A DNA stretch of 64,000 nt from Williamsia herbipolensis (lineage in GTDB: Bacteria > Actinomycetota > Actinomycetes > Mycobacteriales > Mycobacteriaceae). The stretch covers positions 248,001 to 312,000 of the forward strand of contig NZ_JXYP01000021.1 of NCBI RefSeq assembly GCF_000964005.1. Reading direction: 5' to 3'. Below are positions 1-8,372 of this stretch, in pieces; position 1 is the first letter of the stretch, and each line of letters starts with the position of its first letter. The translations under genes and the position numbers were made by a program. The notes below the pieces were generated by a model. The model was not told where the DNA came from and ran no database searches. It worked only from the letters and a program-made list of their open reading frames with translations.

Positions 1-189
1 GAACACGACGCCCGCCCAGCGGTTGTCGCGGTACACGACCCGCTCGAGACGCCCCGCGAGGGTGCCCATGCCGGCCACCGGATGCCCACGCCGCGGATCG
101 GCGAACACCAGGTCGACGCCGAGGCCGGCCACCAGCCCGAGTGCACGTGCGACACGGCGGGCCGACGGGGGGTTGTTCACCGACACCAC
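1..189 (-). CDS. cobD: Adenosylcobinamide-phosphate synthase CobD/CbiB, N-terminal fragment
   Basis: The first ~63 residues of a minus-strand protein run off the left edge. The translation begins near VVSVNNPPSARR and then has a hydrophobic LGLVAGLGVDLVF segment followed by ADPRRGHPVAGMG and LERVVYRDNRWAG. The G-x-x-x-D-x-x-F-x-D-P-x-x-x-H-P-V pattern is the hallmark of the CobD/CbiB N-terminus. This membrane enzyme attaches the aminopropanol arm to cobyric acid late in cobalamin synthesis. GTG codons at 189, 186 and 180 could each start the protein; I took the longest. It is divergent from the methyltransferase at 238, with under 50 bp between them. In M. tuberculosis cobD also lies close to ahpE, which supports the call. 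Confidence 0.8.
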   Translation of the reverse strand, partial: MVSVNNPPSARRVARALGLVAGLGVDLVFADPRRGHPVAGMGTLAGRLERVVYRDNRWAGVVF

Positions 190-224
190 CCTGCCACGCG
201 GTGTCTGCTCCCGGCGTCCGGCCG

Positions 225-230
225 TAGGGT
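225..230 (+). promoter_or_regulatory. Candidate -10 element of a leaderless transcript
   Basis: TAGGGT fits the actinobacterial TANNNT -10 pattern and ends 7 bases before the GTG at 238. That would place the transcription start on or next to the start codon. No clear Shine-Dalgarno sequence precedes this GTG, which agrees with leaderless translation. Confidence 0.4.
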
Positions 231-237
231 CGTGGGC

Positions 238-1164
238 GTGGCCGGACGCCGAAGACCTCGCAGACCACCCGCCCGGACCGCGGCGGGCACCCCGGTCGCC
301 GCCGACGCGTCGCCGACGCCCGAGGGTGTCTTCGACATCGACTCCGGGACCGCGAGGATCACCGCCGACGACGACGGCACCGGCTGGCTGATCGAGGTCA
401 ACGGCGTGCAGAGTTCCCACATCGTCACCGACGACCCGTTGCGCCTGGAGTTCGAGTACATGCGCTGGATCGCGGCGGTGATCGACGACCGCCACCACCC
501 CGACGACCCGATGCGGGTGCTGCATCTCGGCGCCGGCGCCTGCACGCTGGCCCGCCGACTCGCCGCGGCGTATCCGCGGTCACGACACGTGGCCGTCGAC
601 GTCGACGCGGCGCTGGCGACGCTGGTGCGCGACCGTTTCGACCTCCCCCGGGCGCCGGTGCTGCGTCTGCGTGTCGGCGATGCTCGCGAGGTTACGACCG
701 CCCTGCACACCGACAGCCGCGACATCGTGATCCGCGACGTGTTCGCGGGCGCGACGACCCCGGCGAACCTCACCACCGCCGAGTTCGCCGAGGAGGTGCA
801 TCGCGTGTTGCGACCGGGCGGGCTCTACCTCGTCAACTGCGCCGACACCCGCGATCTCGCCGGCGCCCGCGCCGAGATCGCCACCATCGGAGGACGATTC
901 GCGCATATCGCGCTCGTCGCCGATCCGGCGATGCTCAAGGGCAGGCGCTATGGGAACATCATCATCGCCGCGAGCGACGACGAGATCGAGGTCTCGGCCG
1001 CGGTGGTGAAGACGCTGCTCGCCGGGGCGGTCCCGGCGTCGATGCGCGACGACGCCGACACCCGCCGATTCGCCGCGGGCGCAACCGTTCTGCGAGATGC
1101 GGGCAGTGACGACACGGCGCCGGACGGTGACGTCAGTCCGACGTCTCCAGCAGCGCCTTCTTGA
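238..1164 (+). CDS. Spermidine-synthase-like SAM-dependent methyltransferase fold protein
   Basis: A protein of about 308 residues. The Rossmann motif I signature LHLGAGACTLARRL lies near residue 100, followed by an acidic strand end (HVAVDVDAAL) and a second acidic position (VGDAREV). Then come DIVIRDVFAG and LRPGGLYLVN, which are typical of spermidine synthase/methyltransferase-fold enzymes. Actinobacterial proteins of this type are often annotated as spermidine synthases, but whether they transfer aminopropyl groups is not established from sequence. GTG 232 and GTG 238 are both possible starts; 238 fits the -10 element. The 3' end overlaps the convergent fadD36 by 32 bp. The N-terminal ~35 residues are Arg/Pro-rich and may be over-called. 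Confidence 0.7.
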   Translation: MAGRRRPRRPPARTAAGTPVAADASPTPEGVFDIDSGTARITADDDGTGWLIEVNGVQSSHIVTDDPLRLEFEYMRWIAAVIDDRHHPDDPMRVLHLGAGACTLARRLAAAYPRSRHVAVDVDAALATLVRDRFDLPRAPVLRLRVGDAREVTTALHTDSRDIVIRDVFAGATTPANLTTAEFAEEVHRVLRPGGLYLVNCADTRDLAGARAEIATIGGRFAHIALVADPAMLKGRRYGNIIIAASDDEIEVSAAVVKTLLAGAVPASMRDDADTRRFAAGATVLRDAGSDDTAPDGDVSPTSPAAPS

Positions 1165-2578
1165 CGACCTTGCCCATGGCGTTGCGCGGCAGTTCGTCGA
1201 CGAAGTGCACCTCGCGGGGTCGCTTGTGCACCGACAGTGCCGTCGCGACGTGCTCGATCAGCCCCTCGGCGGCGGCGGCGTCGGTCGCCGCATCGGGCCG
1301 GACGACGACGTAGGCGACGATCCGCTGGCCCAGGTCGTCGTCGGCCGGGCCGACCACCGCGACCTCGGCCACCGTCGGGTGCTCGAGCAGGGATGCCTCC
1401 ACCTCGCCCGCACCGACCCGGTACCCGCCGGACTTGATGAGATCGGTGGACAAGCGCCCCACGATGCGGTGCATCCCACCGGGTTCGATCAGTGCGGCGT
1501 CGCCGGTCGCGAACCACCCGTCGGGCAGCCACGATGCGGTCGTCGCCTCGGGTCGGTTCAGGTATCCCGCCCCGAGCATCGGGCCCTGCACGAGCAGTTC
1601 ACCGACCGCGTCCCCGTCGTGGGGCAGTTCGTCGCCGGACTCGTCGCGCAGACGGGTCCGGACCCCCGCCACCGGCGATCCGACCCACCCCGCCCGGCGC
1701 GGACCGTCGGCGCGGGCGCTGAGGGTGATGAGTGTCTCGGTCATGCCGTAGCGCTCCACCGGCTCGTGTCCGGTGAGCTCGGCCACCGCGTCGAACACCG
1801 TCGGCGGCAGTGGCGCGCTGCCCGAGATCAGCAGTCGGGCACCGGAGAGCGAGCGTGCGTGCTCGGGATCGGCGACGATTCTCGACCACACGGTCGGGAC
1901 GCCGAAGTACATCGTGCCCGGGTGCTCGCCCTGCGCCGCGGCGGCGTACGCCTCGGGTCGGGGTCGCACGGTGTGGTGCAGTCGGCTGCCCACCCGGAGT
2001 GGGCCGAGGAGTCCGAGGATCAGACCGTGGACGTGGAACAGCGGCAGGCCGTGCACGAGGGTGTCGTCGGCGGTCCACGCCCAGGCGTCGGCGAGTGCGT
2101 CGATGCCGGCCGCCAGCGACCCGTGGGTGCTCACGACGCCCTTGGGCGCCCCGGTGGTGCCGGAGGTGTACATGATCATCGCCACGGTGTCCGCGGGCGG
2201 CTGGGGATGTCGGTGCCACGACCGGGCGTAGAGCCGCACCGGGAGGTGGGGCCGGTCGCACGGATCGGTGGGTGTCGCACCCAGCCAGGCCTGCGCGCCG
2301 GAGTCGTCGAGGACGTGACGTCGTTCGGCGTCGCCGCTGTCGGGTGCGACCGGCACCACGGTCACACCGGCCAGCAGCGCGGCGACCACGGCGACGACGG
2401 TCTGCATCGACGGCACCGCCTCGACCGCGACGCGGCTCAGTCCGCCCAGTCGCTCGGACGCCGACGTCGCCGCCCCGACGATGTCGGCCTGGGAGAACGA
2501 CTCGTCGCCGACGGTCACGAAGGCGGGGACATCCGGCCGATCGGCCACGAAACCCGGTGTCAGGAGAGGGAACAGCAC
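1133..2578 (-). CDS. fadD36: Fatty-acid/acyl-CoA ligase, FadD36-like (ANL superfamily)
   Basis: An AMP-forming acyl-CoA synthetase of about 481 residues; M. tuberculosis FadD36 is about 473. The P-loop-like MYTSGTTGAPKG motif is at residues ~136-147. It is followed by a PLFHVHG segment, the adenylate-binding ERYGMTET motif, the WFATGD motif, a hinge region (GRLSTDLIKSGG) and the catalytic Lys region near the end (PRNAMGKVVKK). The short N-terminus VLFPLLTPGF matches how I recall FadD36 starting, so GTG 2578 was chosen although its ribosome binding site is poor. It would activate a short or medium acyl chain as the acyl-AMP then acyl-CoA; the substrate is unknown. It is divergent from the gene at 2693. 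Confidence 0.85.
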   Translation of the reverse strand: MLFPLLTPGFVADRPDVPAFVTVGDESFSQADIVGAATSASERLGGLSRVAVEAVPSMQTVVAVVAALLAGVTVVPVAPDSGDAERRHVLDDSGAQAWLGATPTDPCDRPHLPVRLYARSWHRHPQPPADTVAMIMYTSGTTGAPKGVVSTHGSLAAGIDALADAWAWTADDTLVHGLPLFHVHGLILGLLGPLRVGSRLHHTVRPRPEAYAAAAQGEHPGTMYFGVPTVWSRIVADPEHARSLSGARLLISGSAPLPPTVFDAVAELTGHEPVERYGMTETLITLSARADGPRRAGWVGSPVAGVRTRLRDESGDELPHDGDAVGELLVQGPMLGAGYLNRPEATTASWLPDGWFATGDAALIEPGGMHRIVGRLSTDLIKSGGYRVGAGEVEASLLEHPTVAEVAVVGPADDDLGQRIVAYVVVRPDAATDAAAAEGLIEHVATALSVHKRPREVHFVDELPRNAMGKVVKKALLETSD

Positions 2579-2692
2579 CCCGCCACTGTTGCACACCCCG
2601 GGCTGTCGGTACCCGCACCTAGTCTCGGGCCCACGAGCAACCATCGCGTCCCACTGCCACCGGCGGGGTCGCATGATCCACCAGGAGCCGCC

Positions 2693-3793
2693 ATGTCGTC
2701 GCCCACCACCGATGTCGACTTCGACGACGTGATCGACCGCGCGTGGGCGGGGTTCGCCACGGCGCTGACCGAGCGGCTGAGCGGCCCCCGTGACGATCAG
2801 TCGATCGACCTCAGTCGCGAGCACGTCGCGCGCTGCTCGACGAGTGATCTGCGGTTCCGTCGTCTTCCCACCGGGATGGTCTGCGCGATCGTGGCCGTCC
2901 CGGCCGGACGGCGGGCGACGATCGCGGTGCCGCCGGGATGGTCCGACGCCGACGGTGGTCATCTCGTCCGGATCGTCGGCCACGAGAAGATCGCCACCCT
3001 CGTCGGCGAGGCCGTCGACCTGGCCCGCACGCTGCTCGCGCTGCCGCACCCGAGTTTCCTGCGCGACGACGCGTCGGTGCGCGCGCGGGCGCAGTCCATG
3101 GCCGACCACCCCTCGGCCGGGTTGTCCCGTGTGGTCGGGCGCGTGGTGCGTGACCGGCTGGCCGGTGTGGTCGGTATCGACGTGCACGACGCGGTCGAGC
3201 TGACCTATCCCGACGCCACCGCCCATCTGCAGGTGTGGGGGCCGCAGCGCAGCGCGATGCTGTGGACCACCATTCGCGGCGCGGTCGATCCCGACGCCGT
3301 GGGCCACGCCCGGACGGTCGTCGGCGCGTGGCCGGGTTTCGAACTCGTCGTCGACGGTTCGGTGGTCGACGTGGAGTTCGCCGTCGACCTCGGCGCCGAC
3401 CCGCGCACCGCGATCGGCGAGGCCATCGATCGGTGGCACGCCTTCATGACCGACGAACTGCCCGCCCTCACCATCGCGCTCACCGCGCCGTCGTCCCCCG
3501 ACGAGATCGCCATGCCGGCTGCGCTGCGTGTGGCGGTGGACCGGGGTCGTGCCGGGTCGCTCCCCGACGCCGCCGGGGTGGCGCACCTGTGCGGCACCGA
3601 CCGCGGTGCCGCCGTCGACTCGATGGAGGTCTGCCGGACGCAGTCCCTGCAGTGGCTCCACCGTGCCGACTCCGCCGGCGCCTCGGGCGACACCGAGGGG
3701 GCCGATGAGGCCCTGCGCTCCTCGGCGAGCTGGGACGCGCTGTACTCCGTCTTCGCCGACGCGGTGCGGATCATGGTGCGCGACGCCGCCTGA
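2693..3793 (+). CDS. Hypothetical actinobacterial protein, possible YbjN/chaperone-like fold
   Basis: A 366-residue soluble protein starting at ATG 2693, with a clear AGGAG Shine-Dalgarno sequence 6-10 bases upstream. There is no signal peptide or membrane segment. The middle alternates hydrophobic strands with acidic loops (LTYPDATAHLQVWGP, FELVVDGSVVDVEF), which suggests one or two alpha/beta domains. The last 70 residues are helical and contain CRTQSLQWLHRAD. I do not recognise the family firmly. A YbjN-like or type-III-chaperone-like fold is a guess from the layout only. It stands divergent from fadD36 and is followed at 3819 by a separately promoted DUF429 gene. Confidence 0.6.
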   Translation: MSSPTTDVDFDDVIDRAWAGFATALTERLSGPRDDQSIDLSREHVARCSTSDLRFRRLPTGMVCAIVAVPAGRRATIAVPPGWSDADGGHLVRIVGHEKIATLVGEAVDLARTLLALPHPSFLRDDASVRARAQSMADHPSAGLSRVVGRVVRDRLAGVVGIDVHDAVELTYPDATAHLQVWGPQRSAMLWTTIRGAVDPDAVGHARTVVGAWPGFELVVDGSVVDVEFAVDLGADPRTAIGEAIDRWHAFMTDELPALTIALTAPSSPDEIAMPAALRVAVDRGRAGSLPDAAGVAHLCGTDRGAAVDSMEVCRTQSLQWLHRADSAGASGDTEGADEALRSSASWDALYSVFADAVRIMVRDAA

Positions 3794-3806
3794 GCGGGCC
3801 GATCGC

Positions 3807-3812
3807 TACGGT
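3807..3812 (+). promoter_or_regulatory. Candidate -10 element, leaderless start of DUF429 gene
   Basis: TACGGT fits TANNNT and ends exactly 6 bases before ATG 3819, with no Shine-Dalgarno sequence between. This is the geometry of leaderless mRNAs, which are common in Mycobacteriales. Confidence 0.45.
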
Positions 3813-3818
3813 TGGTCG

Positions 3819-4553
3819 ATGCGAACGGTCGGGGTGGACCTCGCCGCCGAGCCCGCGAAGACGGCGTGCGCGGTCGTCGAGTGGGAGGCGGGCGGCGCCC
3901 GGGTGACCGCGCTGCGCCTCGGGGCCGACGACGGCGATCTGGTCGCCGCCGCCGACGGGGCCGACCGCGTCGGCATCGATGCACCGTTCGGTTGGCCCGA
4001 TGCGTTCGTGGAGTTCGTGGTGGCCCATCACCACGGCGCCGCGCCCACCACCGGCCCACTCAACACGCGTGCGGCACGGGCGCCGCTGGTGCGTCGCCAC
4101 ACCGACGAGGTTGTGCGCGCGGAGACCGGCCTGATCCCGTTGAGCGTGTCGGCCGATCTCATCGCCCATGTGGCGCTGAGGTGTTCGAGCATCTTGCGCG
4201 CGCTCGGCGTGTCCGATCGCGTGCACGGTGCGGCCGCCGAGGTGTATCCCGCAGCCGCGCTGCACACATGGGGTCTGCGCTCGCGTGGGTACAAGGGCAC
4301 CGCGAACACCGGTGTCCGCGCCACCCTGCTCGCCGACCTCGCCGTCGCGGCACCGTGGCTCGATCTCAGTGATTTCGCGGCGCTCTGTCACGCGAGCGAC
4401 GACGCCGTCGACGCGGTCCTCGCCGCACTCCTGGCCCGTGCGGTGGTGTTGGACGCCACCGGACTCCCGTCGCCGGACATGGCCGATGTCGCGGCGCGCG
4501 AGGGGTGGATCCACTTGCCGCGGATCACGTTGGCCGAGCTCGTCGCAGACTGA
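3819..4553 (+). CDS. DUF429 family protein (predicted RNase-H-fold nuclease)
   Basis: A 244-residue protein beginning MRTVGVDLAAEPAKTACAVV, the characteristic G-V-D-x-A opening of the DUF429 family. An RNase-H-like fold has been predicted for that family. Further family-like features are IDAPFGWPDAF near residue 50, the RRHTDEVVR segment, AAEVYPAAALHTWG near residue 140, and the acidic HASDDAVDAVLAALLAR helix near residue 195. The acidic residues in the first strand and in the late D-D-A-x-D-A helix could form a metal site. No function is established. The ATG start follows a -10-like TACGGT directly. Confidence 0.75.
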   Translation: MRTVGVDLAAEPAKTACAVVEWEAGGARVTALRLGADDGDLVAAADGADRVGIDAPFGWPDAFVEFVVAHHHGAAPTTGPLNTRAARAPLVRRHTDEVVRAETGLIPLSVSADLIAHVALRCSSILRALGVSDRVHGAAAEVYPAAALHTWGLRSRGYKGTANTGVRATLLADLAVAAPWLDLSDFAALCHASDDAVDAVLAALLARAVVLDATGLPSPDMADVAAREGWIHLPRITLAELVAD

Positions 4554-4571
4554 CGCGGGGACCCTCGTGTC

Positions 4572-5465
4572 TCACCGGGTGGCGGGCAGCCCGAACGTGC
4601 GGGTGGCGTCGACGTAGATCGACAGCTGCGCATCGAGCAGCGGCGGCAGCAGCGCTTCGGGCCAGCCCTCGATCTGCGACGAGACGCCGATGACCGGCAG
4701 ACCCGCGATGACGAAGTCGGTGACCGCTCGGCGGACGTGATTGGCGCTGCTGACCACGATGGCGTTGACCACTCCCCGTGGCTTGACCAGCGCGGCGGTG
4801 AACAGCGCGTTCTGCACCGTCGAGCCCGCCCGTGATTCGGTGAGGATGCGTGAGGCCGGGATCCCGCGCGCCACCAACCAGTTGCGCATCGCGGCGGCCT
4901 CGGTGACGCCGTTGTGCGGCGCGCCGCCGGTGACCACGATCGGCGAGAGGGGCGCGATGATCGCCTGGCGCCACACCGCACCCATGCGCTGTTCCAGTTC
5001 GGGCCGCATCGCACCGTTGTCGAGCAGTCCGTATCCGAGGGCCACGATCGCCGTCTGCGGACCGACCACGCTGGGCAAGGGGTTGGGCAGGGTCGCGATA
5101 CCGGCACCGATGGCACCGAACACGCGGTTGACCCCCGCCGCCGTGGCCGGCGACACCGCGTTCAGGCGTCCCTGAGCTCCTGCCTTGAGGGGGAGGTCGT
5201 ACACGTAATCGGCCCAGATCGCCTGCAGCGCAAGCGCTTGGGCGTCGTTGGGTGCGATCCGTAGCAGTGCCGCGATGTCGCCGAGGCCGCCCGGGACGTC
5301 GCGATGGGCGAATTTGTACTGGGCGGAGTTGTACAGCGAGGTGGTCGGCGCAGCCGAGGCCACTGCCGGCACGAACAGCGCCTGACCGGCTCCGAGGCCC
5401 GCCGCGCACACCACCGCGACGCCGAGCGTCGCGGCGAGGTTCTGCAGACGCGTCCATACACGCAT
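4572..5465 (-). CDS. Exported YdcF/SanA-like (DUF218) protein
   Basis: A 297-residue protein with a Sec signal peptide: a basic start, a hydrophobic core (LGVAVVCAAGLGAG) and an Ala-rich VASA cleavage region near residue 38. The C-terminal half carries the DUF218 pattern IVALGYGLLDNG, then VVTGGAPHNGVTEAAAM, then SRILTESRAGSTVQNA, ending with a VVSSANHVRRA strand. Relatives (YdcF, SanA, ElyC) are tied to envelope integrity, but the reaction is unknown. ATG 5465 has an AAAGGAA ribosome binding site. The upstream 240 bp (5466-5705) separate it from the divergent WYL regulator and should hold both promoters. Confidence 0.8.
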   Translation of the reverse strand: MRVWTRLQNLAATLGVAVVCAAGLGAGQALFVPAVASAAPTTSLYNSAQYKFAHRDVPGGLGDIAALLRIAPNDAQALALQAIWADYVYDLPLKAGAQGRLNAVSPATAAGVNRVFGAIGAGIATLPNPLPSVVGPQTAIVALGYGLLDNGAMRPELEQRMGAVWRQAIIAPLSPIVVTGGAPHNGVTEAAAMRNWLVARGIPASRILTESRAGSTVQNALFTAALVKPRGVVNAIVVSSANHVRRAVTDFVIAGLPVIGVSSQIEGWPEALLPPLLDAQLSIYVDATRTFGLPATR

Positions 5466-5705
5466 GCCGTGTTCCTTTCGTTCCCCCAGCCGCCTGAGTG
5501 CGACCCACGACGGACCGCGGATGCACAGCAATGGGATACCGGTGAGGCTACTGGGACTGAAGTGACCGATGAGCACGAAAGTGCCACGGAATGATCACGG
5601 GTCGGAATCGACGCGGCGTGGCGTCCCGTATGCGTACGACGACGGCTCTGACCTCTCGGCCATCGAGGACTGGAATTGTCCGCAATGCCTGGGACACTTC
5701 TCGAC

Positions 5706-6689
5706 ATGGTCATCGAGTCCTCCGCGAGGCTTCTCCGCCTGCTCTCGTTGCTGCAGATGCGTCAGGACTGGTCGGGTGCCGACCTCGCCGATCGGCTCGA
5801 CGTGACGACGCGAACCGTCCGTCGCGACGTCGACCGGCTCCGCGAACTGGGCTACCCGGTCGACGCCACGGTGGGCGTGGGTGGCGGATACCGCCTGGGC
5901 GCGGGAGCACAGATGCCGCCGCTCCTGCTCGACGACGCCGAGGTGCTCGCCGTCGCCGTCGGATTACAGTCGGGGGCAACCGCTTCGGTCACCGGTCTCG
6001 ACGATGCCGCCGCGCGGGCGGTGGCGAAATTGCGACAGGTGATGCCGTCGCGGCTGCGTCATCGGCTCGATGCGCTCCAGGTGGACACCGTCGCATCGAA
6101 TCCCCCGCGATCATCGGTCGACGCGACCGTGCTGTCGGACCTCGCTGCCGTGTGCCACCGCGCCGAGCGACTGCGCTTCGATTACGCCGACCGTTCGGGT
6201 ACGCGCTCACGGCGCGAGGTGGAGCCGTATCGATTGGTGCGCAATGGTTCTCGCTGGTATCTGTTCGCCTGGGACCTCGGTCGCGCCGACTGGCGGTCGT
6301 TTCGCGCCGATCGGGTCAGCCCGGTGATACCCACCGGTCCGCGGTTCACACCACGGCCTCTCCCCGAGGGCGGGGCGGCGGCGCACGTGGCGGCGAGTCT
6401 CGGGGCGATCGCACGGGCCGCGGTGGCGCGGGTACGCGTGCACGCCCCGGCGAGCGAGATCGCCCCGATGGTCTACGACGAGTGGGGGACGATCGAGGCC
6501 TCCGACGAGACCTCGTGTGAGATAAGACTGTTCGGCTGGTCGATCGAGTCGATAGCCTGGTGGCTCCACCGCTTCGAGGCGGGGTTCACCGTGATCGAGC
6601 CGCCCGCGCTACGGGACGAGTGCCGCGCATTGGCGCAGCGCCACCGCGACATCAGTCGACGCTACCTCGATGCGGTTGAGCTGGAGTGA
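5706..6689 (+). CDS. HTH-WYL transcriptional regulator (DeoR/YafY type)
   Basis: A 327-residue regulator. Residues 1-60 form a winged helix (ADLADRLDVTTRTVRRDVDRL is the recognition region), followed by GGGYRLGAG. The WYL domain is at ~135-220, with the motif variant RWYLFAWDLGRADWRSFR, and a C-terminal WCX-like extension reaches ADLADR-type ends near 320. Such proteins usually bind nucleotides or DNA ends through the WYL domain and control nearby genes; the divergent YdcF gene is the obvious neighbour target. TTG 5676 and ATG 5685 are alternative upstream starts. ATG 5706 was chosen because MVIESSARLLRLLSLLQ aligns with the usual family start. Confidence 0.85.
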   Translation: MVIESSARLLRLLSLLQMRQDWSGADLADRLDVTTRTVRRDVDRLRELGYPVDATVGVGGGYRLGAGAQMPPLLLDDAEVLAVAVGLQSGATASVTGLDDAAARAVAKLRQVMPSRLRHRLDALQVDTVASNPPRSSVDATVLSDLAAVCHRAERLRFDYADRSGTRSRREVEPYRLVRNGSRWYLFAWDLGRADWRSFRADRVSPVIPTGPRFTPRPLPEGGAAAHVAASLGAIARAAVARVRVHAPASEIAPMVYDEWGTIEASDETSCEIRLFGWSIESIAWWLHRFEAGFTVIEPPALRDECRALAQRHRDISRRYLDAVELE

Positions 6690-6692
6690 GTC

Positions 6693-6830
6693 TCAGCGTC
6701 GGTCCGACGAATCGTGCCGGGCCTTGGTCGAATCGGAGTCGGAGAACACCGGCATGTGCGCCGGTGCGTCACCGGTCGTCGCCGGGGCCTCGGAGACCGA
6801 GGTGTGCGAGAAGAGTTCGGTGTAGTCCAT
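6693..6830 (-). CDS. Small hypothetical protein (45 aa)
   Basis: A short frame starting MDYTELFSHTSVSEAP with a good GAGGA ribosome binding site 5 bases ahead of ATG 6830. The product is hydrophilic and acidic, with no membrane segment, and ends STKARHDSSDRR. It ends 3 bases from the convergent WYL gene stop. The well-placed ribosome binding site is the only positive evidence. I do not recognise a family, and a chance frame is possible. Confidence 0.35.
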   Translation of the reverse strand: MDYTELFSHTSVSEAPATTGDAPAHMPVFSDSDSTKARHDSSDRR

Positions 6831-7083
6831 TGGTGTCCTCACGGGCGTGCCCTCGTCGTGTCGACGTACGAGCGTGATCCGACGGGGCGTACAGGCGGCG
6901 ATCGAAGGATTTCCATCGCCGGCGCAATCGGTTCGATCCTGACTCCGAACGAACCGTGTTCTGTCACTCACGCTACACCCGCACCGGCCGACGGGGATCG
7001 ATTGCGTGTGATGCGCCGATACGGCGCGTCGAGGCGATGGGCTCCGGCGCATCGTGGACCGGCGGCGACGCATCGACCCGGGG

Positions 7084-7156
7084 TGCGCGCAGAGGGATTC
7101 GAACCCCCGACCGCTGGTGTGTAAGACCAGAGCTCTAACCACTGAGCTATGCGCGC
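7084..7156 (-). tRNA. tRNA-Val (anticodon TAC)
   Basis: A full cloverleaf can be folded on the minus strand: acceptor GCGCGCA/TGCGCGC with discriminator A, D-arm AGCTCAGTGGTTAGAGCT, anticodon stem CTGGT/ACCAG enclosing loop CTTACAC (anticodon TAC, reads GTA), and T-arm with GGTTCGAATCC. The length is 73 nt and CCA is not encoded. The flanks 6831-7083 and 7157-7236 contain no convincing gene. Confidence 0.95.
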
Positions 7157-7236
7157 TCATGCCGCCGCCACCGGGCCACGACGCAGACGAATCTAGCGTG
7201 CGTCGCGGGCGAGCCGAAATCGGCGGACCGGGCCGG

Positions 7237-7773
7237 TCAGGGCCGCAGCGCCTCGACAACGCGGGTCCACAGGGCGTCGTCGCGCGCCTCGCCGGGACCG
7301 ACCATGTCGGAGAACGCGATCACACCGTCGAGACCGACGACGAAGGTGCCGCGGTTGGCGTACCCGGCGTGGGCGTTGAACACCCCGTAGTCGCGCGCGG
7401 TCGCGCCGTGCGGCCAGAAATCGGACAGGATCGGGAAGAGGAATCCCTGCGCCGACGACCAGACCTTGTGGGTGGGCGGCGGACCGACCGACACCGCGAC
7501 CACGGTGCTGCGGTCGTTGTCGAACTCGGGCAACCGGTCGCGCAGGGCGCCGAGTTCGCCCTCGCAGGTGCCGGTGAAGGCCAGCGGGAAGAAGACCACA
7601 ACGACCTTCTTGACGCCCGCGTGGGCGCGCAACGACACCTTCTGGTTGTTCTGGTCGCGGAGCTCGAAATCCGGTGCGAGAGCGCCGGGTTGCAGTGGAC
7701 CCACGGGGAGCTCCGCGTCGTCGACGATGCGGGACACGGGATCGAGGAACGGCGTCGCGGGCGGGCTGGTCAT
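7237..7773 (-). CDS. ahpE: AhpE-type one-cysteine peroxiredoxin
   Basis: A 178-residue thiol peroxidase of the AhpE class. The catalytic Cys sits in FFPLAFTGTCEGEL near residue 70, with the active-site Thr three positions earlier. SVGPPPTHKVWSS, FPILSDFWPHGATARDYGVF and NRGTFVVGLDG match M. tuberculosis AhpE (Rv2238c) closely as I remember it. It reduces peroxides and peroxynitrite in the cytoplasm and, in this class, is re-reduced by mycothiol-linked partners. It has an N-terminal extension of about 25 residues (TSPPATPFLDPVSRIV) relative to the classic protein, so a shorter start is possible. Its ATG overlaps the stop of the DUF3052 gene by 4 bases (ATGA), which indicates co-translation. 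Confidence 0.9.
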   Translation of the reverse strand: MTSPPATPFLDPVSRIVDDAELPVGPLQPGALAPDFELRDQNNQKVSLRAHAGVKKVVVVFFPLAFTGTCEGELGALRDRLPEFDNDRSTVVAVSVGPPPTHKVWSSAQGFLFPILSDFWPHGATARDYGVFNAHAGYANRGTFVVGLDGVIAFSDMVGPGEARDDALWTRVVEALRP

Positions 7774-8192
7774 GGACGCTTTGGGGTGCGCGCCTTGGGC
7801 TGCACCAGCCGCGAACCCGACCAGTCGCCGAGGTTCATCGCGGAGGTCTGCGTGAGTCCGGCGGTGGGTGCGGCCTCGGCGATCTCGGCCGGGTCGACGT
7901 AGCCGTCGGTGCCGGTCTTCGGCGAGAACACCCACACGTAGCCGTCGTCGGCGAGGGGGCCGATCGCGTCCATCAGGGCATCGACGAGGTCGCCGTCGTC
8001 CTCCCGCCACCAGAGCACGACGACGTCGATGACGTCGTCGGAATCCTCGTCGAGCATCTCCGCCCCGACGACATCCTCGATGTCGGCGCGTAGTTCGTCG
8101 TCGGTGTCGTCATCCCACCCGAGCTCCTGCACCACCATCCCGGCGGTGAACCCGAGCTTCTCGGCGCGACTTCCGTGCGCGGCGGCAACCAA
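7770..8192 (-). CDS. DUF3052 family protein (Rv2239c-like)
   Basis: A 140-residue acidic protein. After VAAAHGSRAEKLGFTAGMVVQELGWDDD come an acidic EDVVGAEMLDEDSDDVIDVVVLWWRE region and a VWVFSPKTGTDGYV segment, and it ends SAMNLGDWSGSRLVQPKA. These are the conserved blocks of DUF3052, a family largely confined to actinobacteria with no assigned reaction. The start was set at TTG 8192 because a perfect AGGAGG lies 9 bases upstream (8202-8207). An in-frame ATG at 8219 precedes that site, lacks one of its own, and would add residues absent from homologues. It is operonic with ahpE. Confidence 0.85.
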   Translation of the reverse strand: MVAAAHGSRAEKLGFTAGMVVQELGWDDDTDDELRADIEDVVGAEMLDEDSDDVIDVVVLWWREDDGDLVDALMDAIGPLADDGYVWVFSPKTGTDGYVDPAEIAEAAPTAGLTQTSAMNLGDWSGSRLVQPKARTPKRP

Positions 8193-8201
8193 CGCGAATG
8201 A

Positions 8202-8207
8202 CCTCCT
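8202..8207 (-). promoter_or_regulatory. Strong Shine-Dalgarno deciding the DUF3052 TTG start
   Basis: AGGAGG on the minus strand, separated by 9 bases from TTG 8192. It sits inside what would be the coding region if the upstream ATG 8219 were used, so it argues for the shorter protein. Confidence 0.6.
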
Positions 8208-8372
8208 GTGGCGTGTCATGACCGTGTGTTCCACCCGGTCGGTTCGACCCGACAACGGTGTACCGGTTCGACTTCTTCTAGAGAACAGTCTGCATGGCGA
8301 AGTTGCAAGCCGAGTCACAGTTCGCGTGGCGCGTCCCGCCGGGTCGCCGCACCGCCGGTCTCGGTGCGGCGA

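Noticed and set aside
82-231. Upstream extension of the methyltransferase gene
   Set aside because: It would overlap the divergent cobD start and encodes Arg/Pro/His-rich sequence typical of out-of-frame GC-rich DNA. The -10-like element sits just before GTG 238.
1097-2692. Long plus-strand frame running antisense to fadD36
   Set aside because: Its sequence is Gly/Arg/His-rich with no domain and mirrors the third-position GC of fadD36. The real gene begins at ATG 2693 with a Shine-Dalgarno sequence.
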